Below, piece by piece: positions 15,747 to 24,420 of a stretch of DNA of 64,000 nt. Location: NCBI GenBank assembly GCA_004556745.1, contig SFFY01000003.1, positions 1 through 64,000 of the forward strand. Reading direction: 5' to 3'. The DNA is from Bacteroidales bacterium. GTDB lineage: Bacteria > Bacteroidota > Bacteroidia > Bacteroidales > Bacteroidaceae. The notes beneath the pieces were generated by a model that did no database searches, was not told the DNA's origin, and was given only the letters and a program-made list of their open reading frames with translations. How positions within the stretch are numbered: position 1 is the first letter of the stretch; each line of letters begins with the position of its first letter. The translations under genes and the position numbers were made by a program.

Positions 15747-16745
15747 ATGACTGAAACAACCGACATCAGAGAACTGAACGCCCTGATAGAACGCGAAACG
15801 GGCTTCGTCAGCGAACTCACCGACGGCATGGCACGCACCGTGGTGGGACAGAAACACCTCGTGCGCTCACTGCTCATCGCCATGCTGGCCGACGGACATA
15901 TCCTGCTTGAAGGTATGCCGGGACTTGCCAAAACACTGGCTATCAAGACGCTGTCGAAACTTGTTGAAGGAAAGTTTAGCCGCGTGCAGTTTACGCCCGA
16001 CCTCTTGCCCGCCGACGTAATCGGCACGCTTATTTACAGCCAGCGCACGGAGCAGTTCAACGTGAAGCACGGCCCGATCTTTGCGAATTTCGTGCTTGCC
16101 GACGAAATCAACCGCGCCCCGGCAAAGGTGCAGAGCGCATTGCTCGAAGCCATGCAGGAGCATCAGGTGACCATCGGCGAAGAAACGTTCCGCCTGCCCG
16201 AACCCTTCCTCGTGCTCGCCACGCAAAACCCCATCGAACAGGAAGGTACGTACGAATTGCCCGAAGCTCAGGTGGACCGTTTCATGATGAAGGTCATCGT
16301 GGACTATCCCACTCAGGAGGAAGAAGCACGCATCGTGCGCGCCCACCTCAACGGCGCCATTGCCAACGAGGTGCAGCCCGTCACCGATGCCTCGCGCATT
16401 CTCGATGCCCGGACCTACGTGAAGCGCGTGTATGTGGACGAACGCATTGAGCGTTACATCACCGACCTTGTGCAGGCCACGCGCTCGCCGGAACGCTACG
16501 GGCTGAAAGACATCAAGCCTTACATCGGTTTCGGCGGTTCTCCGCGTGCCTCCATCAACCTTGCGCTCGCCGCCCGCGCCTGCGCCTTTATCCGCCGCCG
16601 CGGCTACGTGATTCCCGAAGACGTGCGCGAAGTGGTGTTCGACGTGCTGCGCCACCGCATCGGGCTTACCTATGAAGCCGAAGCCGCAGAAGTCAAAGCC
16701 GACGACCTCATCGCACAGATTTTGAGCAAGGTGGAAGTGCCTTAA
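15747..16745 (+). CDS. moxR: MoxR-family AAA+ ATPase
   Basis: A MoxR-type AAA+ ATPase that probably acts as a chaperone for the VWA-domain proteins encoded downstream. It has Walker A GMPGLAKT (56-63), Walker B VLADEINRAP, sensor-1 LATQNP, an arginine-finger region (EAQVDRFMM) and a C-terminal lid. At 332 residues it is the standard length. It is the first gene of the aerotolerance (Bat) operon, in the usual order moxR, DUF58, BatX-like, batA, B, C, D, E. The 350-bp gap after it is occupied by an inverted repeat (R6), unusual in an operon where these genes are normally close. Confidence 0.95.
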   Translation: MTETTDIRELNALIERETGFVSELTDGMARTVVGQKHLVRSLLIAMLADGHILLEGMPGLAKTLAIKTLSKLVEGKFSRVQFTPDLLPADVIGTLIYSQRTEQFNVKHGPIFANFVLADEINRAPAKVQSALLEAMQEHQVTIGEETFRLPEPFLVLATQNPIEQEGTYELPEAQVDRFMMKVIVDYPTQEEEARIVRAHLNGAIANEVQPVTDASRILDARTYVKRVYVDERIERYITDLVQATRSPERYGLKDIKPYIGFGGSPRASINLALAARACAFIRRRGYVIPEDVREVVFDVLRHRIGLTYEAEAAEVKADDLIAQILSKVEVP

Positions 16746-16825
16746 AAATGATGGCGTAGCAAACTCCTACCCTGACACATCCTTTTTTCGCTTGATTCGT
16801 GCCTGTTATCGGGAACAAATACTAA

Positions 16826-17042
16826 GTGCCTGGAAGGCACTACAGAGCGAAGCGATGGTAACCGGGGACGAAGTCCTCGGTAAAAACTATTGAGAACGAT
16901 GTGCCTGGAAGGCACTACGCCAAAGGACAGTGCATCGCCGCAGGCGTACTGCCTTCCAGGCAGATATCCACTTACCGGCTCTATCCGAGGACTTCGTCCC
17001 CGGTTATCAAAAAGCTTCGCTTTTGTAGTGCCTTCCAGGCAC
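16826..17042. repeat. R6 long inverted repeat between moxR and the DUF58 gene
   Basis: The left arm runs GTGCCTGGAAGGCAC, then a GAGCGAAGCG block, then CCGGGGACGAAGTCCTCGG. The right arm returns CCGAGGACTTCGTCCCCGG, then AAGCTTCGCTTTT, then GTGCCTTCCAGGCAC. The loop contains two further GCCTGGAAGGC-type palindromes (about 16900-16915 and 16950-16964). The unit could fold into one long stem in mRNA. The remainder of the moxR-DUF58 gap holds no gene. Confidence 0.8.
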
Positions 17043-17095
17043 TTAACACCATCCCCAATAAATCCAAGAACGTCTACAATAGACTTTTCATCCTC

Positions 17096-17962
17096 ATGGA
17101 AACCACTGAACTGTTGCGCAAGGTGCGGCGGATTGAAATCAAGACGCGCGCGCTGACCAACAATATCTTTGCCGGCGAGTACCACTCGGCGTTCAAAGGG
17201 CGCGGTATGTCGTTTGCCGAAGTGCGCGAATACCAGCCCGGCGACGACGTGCGCGACATCGACTGGAACGTGACGGCGCGACTCAACCGCCCGCACGTAA
17301 AGGTGTTTGAGGAAGAGCGCGAACTCACGGTGATGCTGCTTGTGGACGTGTCGCGCAGCAGCGATTTCGGTACGAAGGAGCGCACCCAGCGCGAACTTTC
17401 TGCAGAGATTGCCGCCACCATCGCCTTTTCTGCCATGCAGAACAACGATAAGGTGGGCGTGCTCTTCTTTACCGACCGCCCCGAACGCTTCATTCCGCCC
17501 AAGAAAGGGCGCGGACATATCCTTTACATCATTCGCGAACTCCTCGACTTCGAGCCGCAAGGCAACCGCACGGACATCGGTGCGGCTGTGGAGTATCTCA
17601 CACGCGTGATGACCAAGCGTTGCATCTCGTTCCTCATCAGCGACTTCATCGACCGCAGCGACTATTCGCGCCCCATGATGATAGCAGCCCGTAAGCACGA
17701 CCTCGTGGGCATCCGTGTGGCAGACCGCCGTACCGTGGAACTGCCTGCCGTAGGCCTCATTAAGGTCGAGGACGCAGAGACCGGGCACGAGTGCTACATA
17801 GATACCGACAGCCGCCGCGTGCGTGAGCAGTACGCCAAAGGCTGGCGGCAGTTGTGCGAAAGGGGCGACGAGCAAATGCGCCGCTGCGGCGTGGACCACA
17901 CCACCGTGATGACGGACGAGGACTATGTGCGACCGCTCAAAAAACTATTGGGCGGGAGATAA
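17096..17962 (+). CDS. DUF58-family VWA-like protein of the Bat operon
   Basis: The start METTELLRKVRRIEIKT (17096) is chosen because the longer frame would be translated from the R6 repeat. The DUF58 signature is visible as FKGRGMSFAEVREYQPGDDVRDIDWN, followed by a VWA-like segment LLVDVSRSSDFG. The 288-residue length fits the family. DUF58 proteins sit between MoxR ATPases and BatA/BatB and are thought to be their partners in a cell-envelope complex. Both sides of the gene carry long repeat insertions (R6 upstream, R7 downstream). Confidence 0.9.
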   Translation: METTELLRKVRRIEIKTRALTNNIFAGEYHSAFKGRGMSFAEVREYQPGDDVRDIDWNVTARLNRPHVKVFEEERELTVMLLVDVSRSSDFGTKERTQRELSAEIAATIAFSAMQNNDKVGVLFFTDRPERFIPPKKGRGHILYIIRELLDFEPQGNRTDIGAAVEYLTRVMTKRCISFLISDFIDRSDYSRPMMIAARKHDLVGIRVADRRTVELPAVGLIKVEDAETGHECYIDTDSRRVREQYAKGWRQLCERGDEQMRRCGVDHTTVMTDEDYVRPLKKLLGGR

Positions 17963-17982
17963 CTGGCAAAAGCATTGATTGA

Positions 17983-18242
17983 GGCGGGCTGTAAGCCCAA
18001 TTGTTGCCCACAGCCCAGGGCAACGCCCTGTGGAAAGCGTACGCCGCGATCAATACATTCGGCATTTTTGTGCCGTCGGCGCAAAAATGCCACGCGCCAA
18101 AGCGCGTAACCCGCAATGCAGCGGGGCGTTGCCCCTCATAAAGGAGGCTGCTCTTACAGAGCGGGACACTTTTATCAATACCTCACCGTCCACCCAGGGC
18201 GCTGCCCTGGGCTATGCGCAACAACTGGGCTTTCAGCCCGCC
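17983..18242. repeat. R7 long inverted repeat between the DUF58 and BatX-like genes
   Basis: The left arm GGCGGGCTGTAAGCCCAATT...CAGGGCAACGCCCTG is matched in inverse by the right arm CAGGGCGCTGCCCTGG...ACTGGGCTTTCAGCCCGCC (about 18195-18242). Each arm also contains its own small palindrome. I see no gene in the 345-bp gap apart from this structure and the start region of the next gene. Confidence 0.8.
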
Positions 18243-18307
18243 ACAATTACTTGCCAATGAAATGCAAACGGGATAAAACCATCAGGGTTTCATTTCTATA
18301 TAGAAAT

Positions 18308-19390
18308 ATGATGCATCGACTATACACATATATATATATTCTGTGCCTGACGCTCGGCATCGCTTTGCCGAACGCCGCCGGCGCACAAATCACCGTGGAG
18401 GCACGCCTCGACAGCACGAATATCCTCATCGGCCAACAGGTGATGCTGCGTGCCAAGGTGAAAGCCGCGAAAGGCAGCCGCGTGGACTTCCGCCACTTCG
18501 CCCCGGGCGACACGCTCACGCGCGGCGTGGAGGTGATTGCCTCGGGCGAGCCCGACACCGTGTACGAAGCGGGCGGCGCGCGCATGGTGCTCACCAAGCC
18601 CTATGCCATAACCTCTTTCGACTCCGCCCTGTATCGCCTGCCGCCTGTTGAGGTTACGGTGGACGGCAAAACCTATCGCTCCGCCACGCCCTTGGCTTTG
18701 AAAGTGAATACCGTGCGGGTGGACACCACGCACACCGACCAATACACCGGCCCGCACGCGCCCGTTGCGCCGCCCTTTGAGTGGAACGCACGCCTGCTGG
18801 GCGAAAGCGCCGCGATGCTGCTTCTGCTGGTTGCCGTTATGTGGCTCGCCGTCAGGCTCTCCGACAGCCGCCCGTTGGTGCGCCGCGTGGTAATCTATCC
18901 CCCCGCCCCGCCCCACGAAACCGCGCTTACCGACATCACGCGCCTCAAAGACGCTAAGGAGGAAGCCAAGGCCTATTACATGAAACTCACCGATACGCTG
19001 CGCACTTACCTGCAAGGCCGCTACGGCTTCAATGCCCGCGAGATGACAACGGGCGAAATTCTCGATGCCCTCCACGGTTTGCAGGACGATGAGCAGGCCC
19101 GCGCCGAGTTGCAGGAAATTCTCGGCACCGCCGACCTCGTGAAGTTCGCCCGTTACGAAGTAGGACTCTCCGAACAAGAGCGCAGCCTGATGCAGGCCGT
19201 GAATTTCGTGAACGAAACGAAGTATGTGCCCGCCGAAAAACCGCAGCCTAAAATCGTGTACGAAGAGGTGGACGGCAGCAGGCAAAACATGATACGCCAT
19301 CTGCTCACTGCCGCGCTCACCCTCTGCACCGCCGCGCTCCTCGCCGCCTCGGCCTACGCGCTATATGATTTCTACAACTGTTTCTTATAA
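18308..19390 (+). CDS. BatX-like membrane protein of the Bat operon
   Basis: The start at 18308 (MMHRLYTYIYILCLTLGIA) gives a clear signal peptide ending near NAAGAQ; the longer frame begins inside repeat R7. A periplasmic beta-rich region (EARLDSTNILIGQQVMLRAKV) resembles the BatD-type oxygen-tolerance fold. It is followed by a transmembrane segment (LLGESAAMLLLLVAVMWLAV), a cytoplasmic helical part (ALTDITRLKDAKEEAKAYYMKL...) and a C-terminal membrane segment. Position and architecture match the extra BatD-like gene found between the DUF58 gene and batA in Bacteroidales. The name is by context; the fold assignment is moderate. Confidence 0.75.
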   Translation: MMHRLYTYIYILCLTLGIALPNAAGAQITVEARLDSTNILIGQQVMLRAKVKAAKGSRVDFRHFAPGDTLTRGVEVIASGEPDTVYEAGGARMVLTKPYAITSFDSALYRLPPVEVTVDGKTYRSATPLALKVNTVRVDTTHTDQYTGPHAPVAPPFEWNARLLGESAAMLLLLVAVMWLAVRLSDSRPLVRRVVIYPPAPPHETALTDITRLKDAKEEAKAYYMKLTDTLRTYLQGRYGFNAREMTTGEILDALHGLQDDEQARAELQEILGTADLVKFARYEVGLSEQERSLMQAVNFVNETKYVPAEKPQPKIVYEEVDGSRQNMIRHLLTAALTLCTAALLAASAYALYDFYNCFL

Positions 19391-19412
19391 TCATCTGTAA
19401 TACAACAATCCT

Positions 19413-19505
19413 GGTAAACAAGTTTACAAGTAGACGAGTAGACAAGACAAGTATGTCTTGCTTACGATATTTCTATGAGAAACTTGTCTCGTTTACTCGT
19501 TTACT
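19413..19505. repeat. R2 palindromic element in the bat operon
   Basis: The left arm AGTAGACGAGTAGACAAGAC and the right arm ACTTGTCTCGTTTACTCG flank an AT-rich spacer. It is followed directly by an R5 element. Together they fill the 218-bp gap between the BatX-like gene and batA. Confidence 0.7.
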
Positions 19506-19510
19506 TTGTG

Positions 19511-19568
19511 ATTTTCGGCTGCACTCGGCAATATGAGCAAGCTCTATTGCGCTCGCTTGCACGAAAAT
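19511..19568. repeat. R5 element in the bat operon
   Basis: ATTTTCGGCTGCACTCGGCA...GCTTGCACGAAAAT is the reverse complement of the element at 7034-7091, with matching ends and internal AGCAAGCTCT block. It abuts the R2 element on its left. Confidence 0.75.
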
Positions 19569-19608
19569 TTCCTCGTCTACTCGTAACTCAATAAATACAA
19601 CATAAGAG

Positions 19609-20616
19609 ATGACTTTTGCAAATCCGCTTTGCCTGCTGTTACTCTTGCTCCTCATACCTTACGTGTTGTGGCACTTCCTGCTGCAACGCGGGCACGAGCC
19701 GACGCTGCGCCTCGCCTCCACCGATAGCCTGCGCCAGATGCCCGGCACACTGCGCACCAGGCTCATTCACCTGCCTTTTCTCCTACGCATCATCAGTTTC
19801 TCGCTCTTGGTCATCGTGCTGGCGCGCCCGCAAACGTCGAACGCCCTGCGCAGCAGCGAGACCGAAGGCATCGACATCATGATGGCGATGGACATCTCCA
19901 CGAGCATGATGGCGCAAGACGTTAGGCCCAATCGCCTCACCGTGGCAAAGGACGTGGCATACGACTTCATTTCCAACCGCCCGAACGACAACATCGGACT
20001 CATGCTCTTCGGCGGCGAGGCTTTCTCGCAATGCCCCCTCACGACCGACCACAAAACGCTGCTCGGCATGTTCCGCAGCGTCACCTGCGACTGGCAGGCG
20101 CAGGGCATCATTGCCCCGGGCACTGCCATCGGCATGGGCATCGCCTCGTCCGTAGCCCATCTCGAGCGCAGTAAGGCAAAGAGCAAGGTCGTTATTCTCC
20201 TGACCGACGGCGAGAACAACGCCGGCGACATCTCACCGCTCACTGCCGCCGACATCGCCAAGAAATGCGGTGTGCGCGTTTACACGATTTTGCTCGGCGT
20301 GGACGGCAGCAAGCAAAAAGTACCCGTGGCACAGTTGCCCGACGGCGAGGTGTACCAAGCCTCGGTGGAGACGCACAACTCTCCCGCCACGTTGCAGGAG
20401 ATTGCGCAGACCACGGGCGGCGTGTTCTATCAGGCCAGCACGAAGAAAGGCCTGCAAGAGATTTACCAGAACATCGACCGCCTCGAAAAGACCAAACTCC
20501 GCGTGCAAAACTACGACCGCCGCTATGAAGCCTATGCGCCGTTTGCCATCGGCGCGTGCGTCGCCCTTTTGCTCGAACTCCTGCTCGGCATCACGTGGTT
20601 CAGGAGAATGCCGTAA
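19609..20616 (+). CDS. batA: BatA, VWA-domain aerotolerance protein
   Basis: BatA has an N-terminal aerotolerance region with hydrophobic segments (residues 5-24 and about 55-72), a VWA domain with the metal-binding MIDAS motif DISTS (95-99) and LLTDGENN, and a final membrane segment before the C terminus. The VWA domain is expected to face the periplasm and bind a partner. At 335 residues it is standard. It is the fourth gene of the operon. The start at 19609 follows repeat elements, so its own ribosome-binding context comes from the last 40 bp before the ATG. Confidence 0.95.
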   Translation: MTFANPLCLLLLLLLIPYVLWHFLLQRGHEPTLRLASTDSLRQMPGTLRTRLIHLPFLLRIISFSLLVIVLARPQTSNALRSSETEGIDIMMAMDISTSMMAQDVRPNRLTVAKDVAYDFISNRPNDNIGLMLFGGEAFSQCPLTTDHKTLLGMFRSVTCDWQAQGIIAPGTAIGMGIASSVAHLERSKAKSKVVILLTDGENNAGDISPLTAADIAKKCGVRVYTILLGVDGSKQKVPVAQLPDGEVYQASVETHNSPATLQEIAQTTGGVFYQASTKKGLQEIYQNIDRLEKTKLRVQNYDRRYEAYAPFAIGACVALLLELLLGITWFRRMP

Positions 20617-20666
20617 GGGGTATAGAATAAGTCTGCTGGGAGTTATAAAAATTTCAGGCCTCACGA

Positions 20667-20759
20667 GTAGGGGCGTTTTGCAAAACGCCCACCGTGTGCG
20701 CCGAAAGGCATAAACAATAACGCAAACCATTAACCGGGCGTTTTGCAAAACGCCCCTAC
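20667..20759. repeat. R1 inverted pair between batA and batB
   Basis: Two perfect GGGCGTTTTGCAAAACGCCC cores (20671-20690 and 20736-20755) face each other, the first preceded by GAGTAG and the second followed by CTACTTT, with a 45-bp spacer. The arrangement is the same as at 47536-47623. No gene is seen in the 225-bp gap. Confidence 0.88.
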
Positions 20760-20841
20760 TTTCCTACCAAAGGAACCAATCAACGCGTAATAACAATATT
20801 TTCCAGGCGCACCGATGCGCCCCGAACAGCAAACAAACAAT

Positions 20842-21858
20842 ATGTTCCGCTTTCAAAATCCTGAATATTTCTACCTGATGGGCATTTTGCCCGCCATGGT
20901 ACTCATATATATATGGAGCGCGTGGCGCGCCAACCGCCGCAGCCGCCTTTTCGGCGACAAAGAGTTGGTGGAAAGAATGACCAAAAACCGCTCCCGCGTC
21001 CGCCCGCACATCAAGTTCGGATTGCTCCTGCTCGCCCTCGCTGCCATCATCACCGCCCTCGCACGCCCGCAACTCGGACTTAGCAAGGAGACGGAAGAGA
21101 AAAACGGCATAGAGGTGGCGGTGATGCTCGACGTGTCCAACTCCATGCTGGCACGCGACGTCAGCCCCAACCGCCTCGAAAGGGCAAAGATGCTCGTGTC
21201 GAACCTCGTGGATAAGATGCAAAACGATAAGGTGGCCTTCGGCATCTTTGCCGGCGAGGCTTATCCCCAACTGCCCATCACGCAAGACTACGCTTCCGTG
21301 AAAATGCTGCTCAATGCGCTCAACACGGACGCGGTGACCCTGCAAGGCACCAACATAGCCGCCGCCATCGAACTGGCTTCGCGCAGCTTCACCGACAACA
21401 AGCAGGTGGGCAAGGCTATCCTGCTCATCACCGACGGCGAAGGGCACGAAGGCGGCGCGGAAGAGGCGGCGAAACAGGCGGCAAAGGACGGGCGCAAGGT
21501 TTACGTGCTCGGCATCGGCAGCGCCTCGGGCACGGAAATCCCTACGCCGGAGGGCTACATGACCGACCGCGACGGCAACGTGGTGCGCACCGCGCTCAAC
21601 GAGCAGATGTGCCGCGAAGTGGCGAAAGCCGGCGACGGCGTTTATATCCACATCGACGATTCGAACATTGCGCAGAATCAACTCGCGGCAGAACTCGACC
21701 AACTGCAAAAAGTGTCGTCATCGACGAGTTATGACACCTACGACGAGCAGTTTCGCGCCTTTGCCCTCATCGCGCTCCTGATTTTAGTCATCGAGTTCTA
21801 CATCTTTGAGGCGCAGAACCCGTTTTACAACCGTTTCAAACTCTTCAAAAAGCAATGA
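20842..21858 (+). CDS. batB: BatB, VWA-domain aerotolerance protein
   Basis: The start MFRFQNPEYFYLM (20842) is preferred to an upstream ATG because it is the conserved N terminus of the family. Membrane segments lie at about 12-26 and 57-75. The VWA MIDAS motif is DVSNS (97-101) with LLITDGEGHEGG further on, and a C-terminal hydrophobic segment (FALIALLILVIEFYIF) follows. It is the paralogue of BatA and probably forms a complex with it. The stop overlaps the batC start (ATGA), indicating translational coupling, in contrast to the repeat-filled gaps earlier in the operon. Confidence 0.95.
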   Translation: MFRFQNPEYFYLMGILPAMVLIYIWSAWRANRRSRLFGDKELVERMTKNRSRVRPHIKFGLLLLALAAIITALARPQLGLSKETEEKNGIEVAVMLDVSNSMLARDVSPNRLERAKMLVSNLVDKMQNDKVAFGIFAGEAYPQLPITQDYASVKMLLNALNTDAVTLQGTNIAAAIELASRSFTDNKQVGKAILLITDGEGHEGGAEEAAKQAAKDGRKVYVLGIGSASGTEIPTPEGYMTDRDGNVVRTALNEQMCREVAKAGDGVYIHIDDSNIAQNQLAAELDQLQKVSSSTSYDTYDEQFRAFALIALLILVIEFYIFEAQNPFYNRFKLFKKQ

Positions 21859-22568
21859 CACGCCTTTTTTATATTCTCTTTGTGCTGCTCTTTGCCGCCG
21901 GCGTCCCCGATGCCGCCGCGCAGACGCAGCAGTGGAAACTCATGCACCAAGGCAACCGCGCCTTCCGCAACAATAAGTTCGACGATGCCGCCGACTATTA
22001 CCGCGCTGCCCTGAAAACGAACCCGAAAGACGCGCGGGCGCATTTCAATCTCGGCGACACGTATCTGGCGAAAGGCGACATGAAGGCCGCTATGGCGGAA
22101 TACGACTCCGTGGTCAGCCTTGAAAAAAATGCTGTGGTAAAGGGCATGGCGTTCCACAATAGGGGCTATATCTATCAAAAGCAGGCCGGCACGAATGCCA
22201 AGGAGAAACAGCAACTTTTGCGCAAGGCCATCGAGGAATATAAGAACGCCCTGCGCCTGCGTCCCAACGACGACGGCACGCGCTATAACCTCGCCCTGTG
22301 CCAAAAGCAACTCCGCGACGAGCAGAACAAGCAAAACCAACAGCAGCAACAACAAAAGCAGCAGCAACAGCAGCAAAGCAAGGAAGAACAAAAGGATCAG
22401 AAACAGGACGACCCAAAGTCGCCCCAGCAGCAACAGGACAATAAGCAGGAACAGAAAGACCCTGCCACCGAACAATATCTCAACCTCTCGCGCCAGGCAG
22501 AAAAGCGCGCTTTGGAAAAGATCAAGAACGGCCAGCCCGTGCATCGCGGCCTCGATAAGAATTGGTAA
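21855..22568 (+). CDS. batC: BatC, TPR protein with a glutamine-rich tail
   Basis: A signal peptide (MTRLFYILFVLLFAAG, cut near DAAAQ) precedes TPR repeats (WKLMHQGNRAFRNNKFDDAADYYRAAL..., ARAHFNLGDTYLAKGDMKAAMAEY..., and a third before residue 150). A low-complexity Gln-rich stretch follows (about 157-200) before the conserved tail QYLNLSRQAEKRALEK. Periplasmic TPR proteins of this type scaffold the Bat complex. The polyglutamine region is encoded mainly by CAG/CAA and could be length-variable. The gene overlaps batB by 4 bp. Confidence 0.92.
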   Translation: MTRLFYILFVLLFAAGVPDAAAQTQQWKLMHQGNRAFRNNKFDDAADYYRAALKTNPKDARAHFNLGDTYLAKGDMKAAMAEYDSVVSLEKNAVVKGMAFHNRGYIYQKQAGTNAKEKQQLLRKAIEEYKNALRLRPNDDGTRYNLALCQKQLRDEQNKQNQQQQQQKQQQQQQSKEEQKDQKQDDPKSPQQQQDNKQEQKDPATEQYLNLSRQAEKRALEKIKNGQPVHRGLDKNW

Positions 22569-22596
22569 AACTGCGCCCTAAAAGCAACTCAACAAT

Positions 22597-24399
22597 ATGA
22601 ACAAGCGACTACTCGCCTTAACCCTCACAATGTCACTTGCCTGCGCAGCCATTGCGCAGAGTTTCGAAGCCCAGGTAGAGAACCTCGGCAAATACTTTCG
22701 CCTAAGTTTTACCGTGTCGTCGAAAGATGCGGAACATTTCACGCCGCCCTCGCTCGCAGATTTTGAAATATTGAGCGGACCGGCGCAGTCGTCGTACAGC
22801 AGCGTGCAGTTCGTCAACGGAAAAGTATCGCACAGCGAGTCCCTCAGTTTCACCTATATCATACGCCCCAAGAAAAGCGGGCAAATCACCATCGGCCCGG
22901 CTTCCGTTTCGGTGAACGGCAAGACGCTGCGTTCCAACTCCGTGAGCCTCACCGCTACGGCGGCCTCCCAATCCTCCGGCGGCAGGAGCGGCAAAAACCA
23001 AGGCGGCGGCATGGTTGAGTCGTCGGGCGTGCAGCAAAGCGGAACGCCCGTGACGCAGCGCGACCTCTTTATCGACGTCACGCCCACACGTACCACCGTT
23101 TACGAACAAGAAGCAGTGCTCCTCACCTACCGCATTCACGTGCGCCTCGGTGTGGGCTTGGCCAACACGACCCTCACGCGCCGCCCGGATTTCAAGAACC
23201 TCATTTCGCAGGAAATACCAATCCCCGGCAACGAGATACAGATGAGCATGGAGCATCTCAACGGTGCGACCTACCGCACGGGGACAATTTTGCAGTATCT
23301 CGTATTCCCGCAGAAAGCCGGTGCGCTCACCATTCCCGGCTTGTCGTTCGACTGCACCGTTATCCAGCAGGACAATTCACTCGACTTCGCAGACGCGTTT
23401 TTCAATGGCGGAGGCAGCATCGGCGTTCAGGTACAACGCAGCGTCAAGCCCCTGACACTGACCGTAAAGGAACTGCCCAAGCCGAAACCAACCGCATTCT
23501 CGGGCGGCGTGGGACGCTTCAGCGTGAAAGGCGAACTGCTTTCGCCGGAACTGCGCACCAACGAACCTTGCACGTACCGCATCACAGTGGAAGGCACGGG
23601 CAACATGAAACTCATTGCCACGCCGAGCGTCACCTTCCCCAAGGATTTCGACATTTACGATCCCAAGACAGAGGAACAGACTGAAGCAACTTCCGAAGGA
23701 CTGAAAGGCAAACTGACGTTCGACTATACCTTCGTGCCGCACAACAAAGGCGACTACGAAATCCCCGCCGTGGACTTCATTTATTTCTCGCCCGAGGAAA
23801 ACCGCTACGTAACGCTTTCCACAAAACCGACCAAACTCCACGTGCTCCAAGGCACGCGCTCCGCAGAAGATGCCGAGCGGGAAATGGAACTGCGCAATAG
23901 CGACATACGACCCATCATCGCGGAAGCCGATGCGCAGTCGGAGAGCGTGCTCGCTTGGGGCAGCCTGATATATTGGATCTTAAACCTCCTGCTGGCGTTC
24001 ATCGCTTTCGTTGCCATTAAAGCCGTGCGCAAATACATGGCAGCCGAGGCCGACACCGTGGGCCGCAAGCGCAGCAAAGCGATCCGCACAGCCCGCAAGC
24101 GCATCGACGAGTCACGCAAGCAGTTGCAGGCAGGCGAGGCCGTGCCCGCCATAGGCGCGTTGCGCCAAGCCCTGACCGGCTACGTGGCAGATACGTTCAA
24201 CCGCCCCGAGGCTGAACTGACAAAAGAAACGATGTCGGAACTGCTGCAAACGAAAGGCATTGCCCAAGACACGATCGAGCGGTTCGCCAAAATGATTGCC
24301 GAGTGCGACTTTGCCCGCTATGCACCGCAGGCGCAGGCTGCCACGATGGCGGAGGAACTCTTTGCCGAGGCAGAAAAGATTATGAACAAGTTGGCATAA
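22597..24399 (+). CDS. batD: BatD, oxygen-tolerance protein
   Basis: A signal peptide (MNKRLLALTLTMSLACAAIAQ) is followed by a long periplasmic beta-sandwich region with the BatD signature (YIIRPKKSGQITIGPASVSVNGK, FVPHNKGDYEIPAVDFIYF), a Gly/Ser linker around 120-140, a transmembrane segment near residues 455-478 (SLIYWILNLLLAFIAFVAI) and a cytoplasmic helical tail. At 600 residues it fits the family. It starts 28 bp after batC. The role in envelope integrity or oxygen tolerance comes from work on Bacteroides Bat proteins; the biochemical activity is unknown. Confidence 0.93.
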   Translation: MNKRLLALTLTMSLACAAIAQSFEAQVENLGKYFRLSFTVSSKDAEHFTPPSLADFEILSGPAQSSYSSVQFVNGKVSHSESLSFTYIIRPKKSGQITIGPASVSVNGKTLRSNSVSLTATAASQSSGGRSGKNQGGGMVESSGVQQSGTPVTQRDLFIDVTPTRTTVYEQEAVLLTYRIHVRLGVGLANTTLTRRPDFKNLISQEIPIPGNEIQMSMEHLNGATYRTGTILQYLVFPQKAGALTIPGLSFDCTVIQQDNSLDFADAFFNGGGSIGVQVQRSVKPLTLTVKELPKPKPTAFSGGVGRFSVKGELLSPELRTNEPCTYRITVEGTGNMKLIATPSVTFPKDFDIYDPKTEEQTEATSEGLKGKLTFDYTFVPHNKGDYEIPAVDFIYFSPEENRYVTLSTKPTKLHVLQGTRSAEDAEREMELRNSDIRPIIAEADAQSESVLAWGSLIYWILNLLLAFIAFVAIKAVRKYMAAEADTVGRKRSKAIRTARKRIDESRKQLQAGEAVPAIGALRQALTGYVADTFNRPEAELTKETMSELLQTKGIAQDTIERFAKMIAECDFARYAPQAQAATMAEELFAEAEKIMNKLA

Positions 24400-24420
24400 A
24401 CCTTAAAGCATCAAAGCATC

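Noticed and set aside
16901..17095. N-terminal extension of the DUF58 protein
   Set aside because: It is translated through the R6 inverted repeat and has no family match; the protein starts at the conserved METTELL.
18116..18307. N-terminal extension of the BatX-like protein
   Set aside because: It is translated through the R7 repeat; the signal peptide begins at 18308.
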